64,000 nt of DNA, taken from positions 70,043,753-70,107,752 of the forward strand of contig OZ026525.1 in NCBI GenBank assembly GCA_964019695.1, written 5' to 3'. The position numbers were made by a program, and so were the translations under genes. Positions within the stretch are counted from its first letter, which is position 1. Each line of letters begins with the position of its first letter. The stretch is from Loripinus fragilis (Eukaryota; Mollusca; Bivalvia; Lucinida; Lucinidae). Shown piece after piece: positions 60,001 to 64,000 of the stretch. The notes under the pieces were generated by a model. That model saw only the letters and a list, made by a program, of their open reading frames with translations, made no database searches and had not been told where the DNA came from.

Positions 60001-61342
60001 TAAACCATAGCTTTACTTTAATACAGCAATTAAGAATTACGTGCCTTATATATTCCAGGGGCGGATCCAGGATTTCTTGCTAGGGGGTTCAAATTTACAA
60101 AGGGGGGGGGGGGTGGATTTATCAATTTTACCCGATTATCTATTAATTTTTTCCTGATTTTTCTGAAAATTCACCATGAAAATGAAAAATTCTCAAAAGG
60201 GGGGGTGTGGTTTGAGCGAACTCTCAGATCCCCATCTGGATCTGCCATATTCTTCACCATACTTGCAGAATTACAATTACTGTAACAATACAATATTAAC
60301 ATTGTATTTCTATTAAAGAATAACACCATACTTTTACTTTAATACAGAATATTGAATTGCATGTCTTATAAATTCACCATACTTCTACTTGCAGAATTAC
60401 AAACCATACATATGCTCGGTGTGCAAGTATAAAACAGGAGTGAAGGGAAATCTAGATAAACACATTCGACAAGTTCACAATTTGGAGGTCGTAACAAAAC
60501 ATACCCTGAATCTTAAGCTGAAGTACAAGAACTTTGAGACAGGGGACATAATTACTAAAGATGGGCAGCTTGTGATTAGTGCACAGGATCGTAAACTTCT
60601 CCAGGAACAGGTATTAGAGCAGGAGAGGACCAGTCTGGAAACTGTTGAGGAGACAGTCGTAGTTGACTCAATTATCATTTGTGAAAGTAACGATGCTTTA
60701 ACTGATCAGACTGGTACTAATACAAACATTGATCCAGTGTTAATAACATCCCCACAAACAGAAACGTATCCAGATCCACAGTCCAGTGTTTACAGCTCAG
60801 CTGAAGCGGTTCAGTTAACTTACGTTGAACCAGTCAAAAGTCAAGGAAGGCTTAAATCAGATCAGACTGGTTCTAACACAAATATTGATTCAATATTAAT
60901 ACCACCACAATTAGAGAAGTATTCAGTTTCACAGTCCAGTGTTTACAGCTCATCTGAAAGAGTTCAGTTAACTTCTGTAGAACCAGTTAATAGTCAAGGA
61001 AGGCTTATATCAGATCAGACTGGTTCTAACACAAACATTGATTCAATATTAATACCATCACCAACACAGAAGTATTCAATTCCACAAGCCAGTGTTTACA
61101 GCTCATCTGAAAAAGTTCAGTTAACTTCTGTTGAACCAGTCAATAGTCAAGGGAGACTACTGAGTAATTATATTTATTCACAAAGTCCAACAGTCACTTC
61201 ACACTTGCCATTAGGATTAGCGGCCCAGGATCTGCGCATGGGATTTTCTAGTTACCTGACTAATCCCCAGCTATACCGGGAAGTTGTTCAGAGAAACATT
61301 CCAGACCCAGAAGAAGAAGATATAATTATTATGAATAGTTAA
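37606..61342 (+). CDS. BTB domain, nine-C2H2 zinc-finger protein (7 coding exons)
   Basis: Joining 37606-38805, 39967-40176, 45619-45761, 47822-47895, 56437-56520, 58380-58474 and 60395-61342 gives 2754 nt, 917 residues, with no stop and matching phases at every GT-AG junction. Residues ~16-125 form a BTB/POZ domain (GKLCDVRLTT, HRLVIMAASPYLKSKL, MYTGKL). Residues ~130-360 are a charged Lys/Asn/Thr/Glu-rich linker. Nine C2H2 fingers follow (C-x2/4-C-x12-H-x3/4-H), starting at FPCSAC and ending at YICSVC; fingers 2 and 8 have C-x4-C. The tail holds three 51-52-residue repeats. BTB-ZF proteins usually act as nuclear DNA-binding dimers, mostly repressors; the target here is unknown. An in-frame TAA at 37594 supports the ATG at 37606. 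That ATG follows an AG directly, so a 5' noncoding exon is likely upstream. I do not recognise a named orthologue. Confidence 0.93.
39575..39815. mobile_element. Same MITE family, copy 4
   Basis: GGGCCTCGACGCGAGAAAAC to CAACGAGGCCC, in the intron between BTB-ZF exons 1 and 2. Confidence 0.72.
39967..40176 (+). CDS. BTB-ZF exon 2 (fingers 2-4)
   Basis: The acceptor TTATTCCAG and donor GTAAGT enclose 70 codons in phase 0. The exon completes finger 2 (VEGCSYVSAN..H), encodes finger 3 (HICEFCGKAF) and begins finger 4 (YECKQCGEHF). Its 3' half and donor region recur twice just downstream as decayed copies. Confidence 0.95.
40231..40363 (+). pseudogene. Decayed duplicate of BTB-ZF exon 2 3' half (copy A)
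   Basis: It starts within the finger-3 sequence (TCAAGCTGCAGAGTGTGC) and runs through finger 4 into intron-like sequence (GTATAGACTGGCTCCA). The reading frame is intact, but the donor GTAAGT has become ATAAGT and there is no acceptor. It is unlikely to be spliced. Confidence 0.88.
40379..40536 (+). pseudogene. Decayed duplicate of BTB-ZF exon 2 3' half (copy B)
   Basis: It is a longer copy beginning at the finger-3 TTCTGCGGAAAGGC. CAG has become TAG (in-frame stop), and an extra TATTG after GAGTG shifts the frame within finger 4. The GTAAGT donor is preserved, but no 3' splice site precedes the copy. Confidence 0.88.
41150..41290. repeat. CCTTTAAA-rich end of the 4.3 kb element
   Basis: Seven or more AACCTTTAA motifs in 140 bp. 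Similar motifs recur inverted or worn at 45400-45440. Confidence 0.65.
42031..43432 (-). mobile_element. Second pearl/Helentron-like element with satellite core
   Basis: It is bounded by CCTGCGTCGC and its exact inverse GCGACGCAGG. A terminal hairpin (GCTTTAGCGAAAGC) and a CCGT microsatellite (42066-42118) lie on the left. About 6.5 tandem units of ~181 bp follow (starts near 42116, 42297, 42479, 42660, 42840, 43017), diverging steadily to the right. The layout mirrors the 5432 element in reverse. Confidence 0.75.
43551..43690. repeat. 52-base poly-C run at one end of a short hairpin element
   Basis: 43551-43602 is uninterrupted C, then GTGACCAA. The inverse TTGGTCACGGGGGGGGG lies at 43672-43689. 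The two ends form the TIR of a ~95-140 bp element whose left terminal C run has expanded. Confidence 0.7.
45619..45761 (+). CDS. BTB-ZF exon 3 (end of finger 4, finger 5)
   Basis: The acceptor TTTTTTGCAG and donor GTAAGT enclose 143 nt. It supplies the two histidines of finger 4 (VHIKRHH) and finger 5 (LCHLCSEKF..H-x4-H). It ends with two bases of a Val codon completed by the next exon. Confidence 0.94.
46010..46915. other. Intron of BTB-ZF gene, nothing recognised
   Basis: No repeat family member or exon could be supported here. Confidence 0.45.
46919..47208 (+). mobile_element. tRNA-derived SINE family A
   Basis: Head GGGCCTGATAGCGCAATCAG with worn B box (GTGAGTTTGATTTCCG), body ACGGTCATTCTCCTTCCGC and AAAAAGTGTGGTTAGG, tail ACCAAACAAA. 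Confidence 0.82.
47608..47810. mobile_element. TTAA-type MITE, same hairpin, copy 12 bp before BTB-ZF exon 4
   Basis: TTTAAAGCGGCAATCACGAC to TATAGGTGGCGCTTTA with the CGTCTGCCAGCAGACG centre. It occupies the intron right up to the polypyrimidine tract of the exon 4 acceptor. Confidence 0.78.
47822..47895 (+). CDS. BTB-ZF exon 4 (finger 6)
   Basis: This 74-nt exon lies between TTATTTCAG and GTAGGT and encodes finger 6 (YICDKCDFMT..H-x3-H). The phase runs from 2 in to 1 out and fits both neighbours. A hAT-like repeat end starts about 12 bases past the donor. Confidence 0.93.
47906..47985. repeat. hAT-like terminus beside BTB-ZF exon 4
   Basis: CTAGGGCTGGCTAATCAAAG and the internal ATAATCGGTCC...CCGATTAGTAATC form a small hairpin-like remnant, 10 bases past the exon 4 splice donor. 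Confidence 0.5.
48228..48745. mobile_element. hAT-like MITE, TIR TAGGGCTGGCATGATTAATC
   Basis: The ends are inverted over ~70 bp (TAGGGCTGGCATGATTAATC continuing GAAATATCGTAAATC). The TAGGGCTGG start is common in hAT elements. No 8-bp duplication is clear. It lies in the intron after BTB-ZF exon 4. Confidence 0.7.
48788..48998. mobile_element. TTAA-type MITE, same hairpin, copy 3
   Basis: CTAACCCTTAAAGCGCCAAT to GACACTTTATGGGCTAA with TTGTCTGCCAGCAGACAA centre. Confidence 0.78.
49042..49322 (+). mobile_element. tRNA-derived SINE family A
   Basis: Head CCCTGTAGCGCATTCTGTAA, B-box-like AGTTCGATCTC, body TCATTCTCCTTCCGCTGATT, tail CAAACCAAACAAAA. Confidence 0.82.
49676..49898. mobile_element. 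TTAA MITE, sister of the nested one at 10059
   Basis: TTAACCCGTATAAGCC to GGCATAAATGGGTTAA with CAGATCAGACGC/GCATCTGATCAGG hairpin. TTAA is intact at both ends. Confidence 0.78.
50035..50241 (+). mobile_element. tRNA-derived SINE family B
   Basis: Head GGGAGCACAGTGGCTCAGTG and GGGTTTGAGCCTCACC, body GAGCAAGACA and TAGTACTGGTTCAACCCAGG, tail AATCAAATCAAACAAACAAA. It abuts the 5 kb long-TIR element. Confidence 0.82.
51535..51690 (+). repeat. EYDQEIPQ-type segment, copy in inner left arm
   Basis: It encodes EYDQEIPQSKTADNPVATRG, then RAAQPPRDTRKTN and a stop. The same ~155 bp occurs in reverse orientation at 31448-31603. It interrupts the arm of the long-TIR element, since arm sequence resumes after about 51745. 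Confidence 0.75.
52135..52640 (-). pseudogene. N-terminal half of a decayed mobile-element-type gene
   Basis: In shifting minus-strand frames one reads IIDGNVQLHILSLIPDNFQG, then LPKPSRVNIVTEE, a degenerate NDAKKNSLSNF, GRDIDLAKSDQSYHLTSTD and ESYSIVCIYV. The order resembles a large family common in marine invertebrates (DGN..., VDFVTDTY, DNKxxL, LTSxDG, EEADTR) from memory. Stops and frameshifts make it non-functional. It lies inside the inner copy of the long-TIR element. Confidence 0.45.
52950..53495 (+). pseudogene. C-terminal half of the same decayed gene, opposite strand
   Basis: In shifting plus-strand frames one reads FHCFTCCDTSSSF, then MYGKATFIKVNQLRYDSLSQ, PPCKA and KHILKEPT/RANY. 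These resemble the later motifs of the same family (LHAFTGCDT, YGK..VNxLRY, LPPC, RANYQ). The half lies 300 bp from the N-terminal half but on the other strand, implying an inversion inside the element. Confidence 0.45.
55462..56215 (-). repeat. Two tandem copies of the GATCTTACATGAG repeat
   Basis: Copies 55462-55815 and 55868-56215 each run from GTTATCACATGACGTCGCGT/GTTATCATATGATGTTACGT to ACTCATGTAAGATCCTCTAT. A central GCGATAAAATGC/CATTTTATCGC hairpin is seen in the first. Confidence 0.7.
56437..56520 (+). CDS. BTB-ZF exon 5 (finger 7)
   Basis: This 84-nt exon follows a weak acceptor (GTGAATTGAAG) and ends at GTGAGT. It encodes finger 7 (FECQICQKTC..H-x3-H). Tandem TTAA MITEs begin directly after the donor. 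Confidence 0.92.
56524..57980. repeat. Cluster of five TTAA MITEs (TTTGCATGCTGGGTAA type)
   Basis: Successive copies near 56524, 56760, 57365, 57580 and 57780 each carry TTTGCATGCTGGGTAA, a CAGATCAGG..CCTGATCTGGG hairpin and GTTTATCAGCAGACGAC. The same family occurs singly at 7234, 8412 (reverse), 16851, 18008, 18835, 19040 and 47380. Ends follow TTAA, as in piggyBac-type insertions. Confidence 0.78.
56931..57343. mobile_element. Element with A/T homopolymer centre inserted in a TTAA MITE
   Basis: CAGGGATCAAGCT and inverse AGCTTAGTCCCTG bound a segment with GGAGAAGTG motifs and A21/T26-like tracts at 57030-57083. ACGAC repeats on both sides, a likely 5-bp target duplication. Confidence 0.6.
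58049..58262. mobile_element. Same hairpin MITE, copy 3
   Basis: Ends ACAGTTAAACCTGTCTTAAG and inverse, with the GGAGCATTCTGCAATAC centre. It lies 120 bp before BTB-ZF exon 6. Confidence 0.8.
58380..58474 (+). CDS. BTB-ZF exon 6 (finger 8)
   Basis: The acceptor CCATTTCAG and donor GTATTG enclose 95 nt. It encodes a TGEK-type linker remnant (GEKTY) and finger 8 with C-x4-C spacing (CTFDDC). It leaves in phase 0. Confidence 0.93.
58549..58866 (+). mobile_element. tRNA-derived SINE family A with duplicated head segment
   Basis: Best-kept head: GGGCCGCGTAGCGCAGTCGG and GAGTTCGATCCCGG. GTGTCTG...CAGATGCGTGTCTGACTGC shows a short internal duplication. Body and tail as in other copies. Confidence 0.85.
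59247..59490. mobile_element. Same MITE family, copy 5
   Basis: CGACCTCAACGCGAGAATAC to CTCATGTTGAGGTC, ending just before the decoy splice-site array. Confidence 0.7.
59501..59820 (+). repeat. 40-bp tandem array of decoy 3' splice sites
   Basis: Eight 40-bp units start at 59501, 59541, 59581 and so on to 59781. Each contains TACTTGCAGAATTACAAAC or a close variant, the same sequence that spans the true acceptor at 60394/60395. Seven of eight keep the AG (unit 2 has CAC). Looser copies continue to 60275, one (near 60258) almost identical. Splicing into the main units would give Asn-Tyr-Lys-Gln/His and then a stop. Confidence 0.88.
60057..60250. mobile_element. GGATCC-ended hairpin MITE, copy 3, 145 bp before the last BTB-ZF exon
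   Basis: It begins AGGGGCGGATCCAGGATTTC and ends CCCCATCTGGATCTGCCA. It sits in the decoy splice-site zone upstream of the true acceptor at 60394. Confidence 0.75.
60395..61342 (+). CDS. BTB-ZF last exon (finger 9 and C-terminal repeats)
   Basis: The acceptor CTACTTGCAG opens 315 codons and a TAA. Finger 9 (YICSVCKYKT..H-x4-H) is followed by a linker and three tandem repeats of 51-52 residues starting SDQTG/TDQTG, at 60701, 60857 and 61010. An acidic end (PEEEDIII) closes the protein. The stop lies inside the left terminus of a TTAA MITE. Confidence 0.93.
   Translation, partial: NYKPYICSVCKYKTGVKGNLDKHIRQVHNLEVVTKHTLNLKLKYKNFETGDIITKDGQLVISAQDRKLLQEQVLEQERTSLETVEETVVVDSIIICESNDALTDQTGTNTNIDPVLITSPQTETYPDPQSSVYSSAEAVQLTYVEPVKSQGRLKSDQTGSNTNIDSILIPPQLEKYSVSQSSVYSSSERVQLTSVEPVNSQGRLISDQTGSNTNIDSILIPSPTQKYSIPQASVYSSSEKVQLTSVEPVNSQGRLLSNYIYSQSPTVTSHLPLGLAAQDLRMGFSSYLTNPQLYREVVQRNIPDPEEEDIIIMNS
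60701..61162 (+). repeat. Coding tandem repeats, 156/153/153 bp, in BTB-ZF tail
   Basis: Three units share the patterns DQTGxNTNID, SVYSS, VQLTxVEPV and SQGRL. Units 2 and 3 differ by only a few residues, so at least one duplication is fairly recent. The Ser/Gln/Val-rich sequence looks disordered; its function is unknown. Confidence 0.9.
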
Positions 61343-61493
61343 CCCTTAATGCGCCAGTCGCAACAAAAGTAGTCTGCTTCACTCATCTGCTGAAATGTTT
61401 AAGAAGCCTCTATGGCAAACAGTGTGGACCCAGACCAGACTGCTCCTATAGGAGCAGTCTGTTCTGGATCCATGCTGTTTGCTTCTATACTTA

Positions 61494-62784
61494 CGAGGGG
61501 TGATAGATAAATTCGAGAATTTTCTAAATTATGTAAATACTGTTAGAGGTACTTATTACAAATAAAGTTCATTCCTTTTCAAAGTAAGACCCCTTCGCTT
61601 TAATGCACTTGTCCCATCTTTCCACCCACATGCTGCAGGCCGTCACATGTCACCGTTTGAAGCCCCTCCGTTATTGCAGGACCTAGTTCCTCTCTGGACT
61701 CGAATTACCTTCCACGAAGGTGATCTTTTACTGTTGGAAACAGAAAGAAGTCACAAATAACCAAATCTGGACTGTACGGTGGGTGTTGAAGTAGTTCTAT
61801 ATTTAAATCACTCATAGTTTGCTTTACAACACGACTGACATGTACTGGCGCGTTATCTTGGTGTAGAATGAATCCTGACCTGTACAATTCTGGGCGCTTA
61901 TCTTCGGAGTTGTTCTCGAAGTACACCGGAATAGTAGTCACCATTTACAATAGTTTTGTCAGGTGCCATATGATTGAGTACAAAATATTATTGACATTAC
62001 TTTGCCAACCGACTTCGAAAGGCGTGCTTTTACAGGTGAAGGGGACCAAGTATGTTTCCACATTGAGCTTTGTTGCTTACTGTCGGGCTCAAAGAAATGA
62101 AACCATGTTTCATCACATGTTATCTTTTTATTAAGAAATGAATCACCTTCATTCGACAATCTCTGTTTGAGTTCTGTGCATATTAGTACCCTAACCGTCT
62201 TCTGTTCTGGAACAAGCATTTTAGGCACCCAACGTGCACAAACCCTTTGCATTCCAAGTACATTTGTCAGAATATCTTGAGCAGTCCCATAACCAATGTC
62301 AAAGTTCTCACCTACCTGCCGAACAGTAATTCGCCTATCTTTCATAACATATTCTTCTATTGCAGCAATTCTTTTGTCTGTACTTACTGTTACTTTTCGG
62401 CCGGAGCGGGGGTCATCTTTCACAGACTTTCTACTGTCACTGAATCAATGAAACCATTTGTGAATACAACTATTTGCGAAACGAGGGTCCCCGTAAACTT
62501 TTTGCAGGTCTTCTTTAATTTTGGGCATATTCTTTCCTAATTTTACATAGAATTTAATAACAGTACGCTGTTCGTGAACCACGTTGTCCGCCATTTCTCG
62601 ACGATGCACATTTACCGTGATGTCATAAATGTGACGTCACAGTATTAGTTCTGACGTCATGAGGACCTCATGTCGTCTTAATGTTCCTAATTGATATTTC
62701 AGCATGTTGCCAAAGTTTCATTAACCTATGCCTAATTCAGCGTCTAATATTAAAGAAATTCTCGAATTTATCGATCACCCCTTG
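61494..62784 (-). mobile_element. mariner-family transposon, 1291 bp, with TIRs and TA duplication
   Basis: The ends are CGAGGGGTGATAGATAAATT (left) and CAAGGGGTGATCGATAAATT (right, reverse complement), continuing together for about 30 bp. TA flanks both sides (61492-61493 and 62785-62786). It encodes a decayed transposase on the minus strand and is inserted into a TTAA MITE. Confidence 0.93.
61640..62595 (-). pseudogene. mariner transposase pseudogene (D,D34D)
   Basis: From ATGGCGGACAACG near 62595 the minus strand reads as a mariner transposase. It has an N-terminal helix-turn-helix region (with an in-frame TGA after KWFH near 62450), a second HTH (RRITVRQVGENFDIGYGTAQ), the WVP linker, then the catalytic blocks CDETWFHFFEP, HQDNAPVH and CDFFLFP. 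There are exactly 34 residues between the second and third Asp, as in true mariners. The frame shifts near 61950 between the first and second Asp blocks. Known role: cut-and-paste transposition at TA. This copy is inactive. Confidence 0.9.
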
Positions 62785-62934
62785 TAATTCGTAAGTAATG
62801 TTAGGCAATTATTTGCAGCAGACAACTTTAGACAACATTTTCAGATGCATTTTTTTCTTTGCACTTTAAGGGTTAATCCATACATGGGACAAAAATATTT
62901 CAATTTTGTGGACAAGTGACTTACAATTTTCACT

Positions 62935-63220
62935 CGTCCTGCCAAAACGTGTTAGAAAGTTCCTTATATCACTGTTAAAATAATATTTACCCAGTCAAAT
63001 TCATAACTGCATCCCATATACTGACAAAAAGATTTCACAGTCAATACTCAGAAAATGCTAATTTCACCCTCAGATTTTAGGGTGAAACTAGAAAAGACAA
63101 GTAATTCTTCCCAAAGCACTCATCCTACAGGACGAGTGCTTTGGGAAGAATTACTCGTCCTGTCTAGAATTCACTCGTAATTAGAGTGGACGAGTGGAAA
63201 TTTTGTCCCTTGCCATATCT
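62935..63220. repeat. GGACGAGTGCTTTGGGAAG palindrome repeat
   Basis: CAAGTAATTCTTCCCAAAGC (63100) mirrors GCTTTGGGAAGAATTACTCG (63138). A related, decayed copy spans 40635-41055. Confidence 0.65.
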
Positions 63221-63245
63221 TGTCATTTTTTTTCTTGAAAATTTT

Positions 63246-63447
63246 TGGGAATGCAGTGGCTCAGTTAGTAGAGGGTTAGATTGGGGATCAAAAGGTTGCT
63301 AGTTCGAGACTCACAGCCAATGGAGTCACTGTGTTGTGTCCTTGAGCAAGACACATATCTGCTGCTTAGTACTGGTTCAACACAGGAAATCATCCCAACA
63401 TGTCTGAAAAATTGTTGACTAGGATGAAAAGCTTTAAAACAGACAAA
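63246..63447 (+). mobile_element. tRNA-derived SINE family B, diverged
   Basis: GGGAATGCAGTGGCTCAGTT, B box AGTTCGAGACTC, TTAGTACTGGTTCAACACAG and a weak A-rich tail. Confidence 0.75.
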
Positions 63448-64000
63448 AAAATCTTAAAAATATTGTTTGCTTATTAAATAAGCTGCACATATGTAAATGC
63501 ACTCCAGAATACATTTGCCTAGGAAGCAAACACTATGATAGCCACAGGTTTCGAGAAATAAGAAAGTTAGTTTTTCGATACTAAACTTTTACTAAAGTTC
63601 TGGATAGCTGAAGTAGCAGTCTGATCTGGGTCCATATTTTTTGCAATACAGACTGCCAAAGGTCATCAGATCATGACCAAGCAAATGACAATATAGGGAT
63701 CAAACATGATTTTCTATACATTAATGTCTGCTGGACCCAAAGGTTGGTGTTGAAACCTGAGCATGAAAGGCGAAGGTTTTAACAACCCCGTGGGGTCTAG
63801 CAGATGTTAGTGTATCAGAAAACCATGTTTTTATCACTTTTATTGCATAAAATCATTTTGTCGCTTGAAAACTTTGGGAAATGCTTTGAAAAGGTCATTT
63901 TTTGTATTACCTATCATGGCACGCAATTAAGGATTCATAAGAATGAAAAACACCTGTTCCAGAGCAAAGACTTACATCATCCTGACGTCTCTAAATTATG

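Larger units (their letters stand above)
61338..62877. mobile_element. TTAA MITE (TATAGGAGCAGTC hairpin type) split by mariner
   Basis: The left part starts TTAACCCTTAATGCGCC at 61339 and the right part ends GGGTTAA near 62875. It matches the intact copy at 3291-3535 (cagactgctcctataggagc hairpin). The mariner interrupts it exactly at a TA that is single in the 3291 copy. Confidence 0.85.

Overview
This is a eukaryotic (animal) genomic window: AT-rich, intron-rich, with GT-AG introns and very dense in transposon remnants. The repeat types point to a mollusc, probably a bivalve: satellite-cored elements flanked by GGAC/CCGT microsatellites, tRNA-derived SINEs and many hairpin MITEs. This is inference from sequence style, not a species identification.

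Two protein-coding genes can be reconstructed by joining exons. On the minus strand, four exons (18808 down to 2393) encode a 360-residue protein. It has one N-terminal membrane helix, then a cluster of 32 cysteines, then a long disordered Ser/Asn/Lys-rich tail with a KEN motif. On the plus strand, seven exons (37606 to 61342) encode a 917-residue BTB protein with nine C2H2 zinc fingers and three C-terminal 51-52-residue tandem repeats. All exon junctions in both genes keep phase. A likely transcription factor and a small membrane protein sit tail-to-tail style in opposite orientation, with no evidence that they act together.

The rest is mobile DNA. 1-21 kb holds the introns and 3' end of the Cys-rich gene, with TTAA-type and TA-type MITEs, a Helentron/pearl-like element (5.4-6.8 kb) and an element built of CGAAT motifs (11.7-12.7 kb). 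21-37 kb is intergenic: LINE fragments, a gag-like ORF, foldback elements with short tandem motifs (23.9-26.2 kb), an element built of CGACAGTCGG motifs (29.4-30.2 kb), long GA and GATA microsatellites, and TA-flanked elements (33.4-34.8 kb). 37-61 kb holds the BTB-ZF introns, which carry a second pearl-like element inside a larger inverted-repeat element, SINEs, and a striking ~5 kb nested long-TIR element. That element contains recurring GTAACRYATGTTAC palindromes and the two halves of a decayed gene in opposite orientations. The 3' end of the BTB-ZF gene is a stack of transposons: the stop codon lies in the terminus of a TTAA MITE, which is itself split by a 1.29 kb mariner.

The most unusual points are a tandem array of decoy 3' splice sites just before the last BTB-ZF exon, two decayed copies of a zinc-finger half-exon with its donor site, the long-TIR palindrome element with an internally inverted gene, and the Cys-rich membrane protein.
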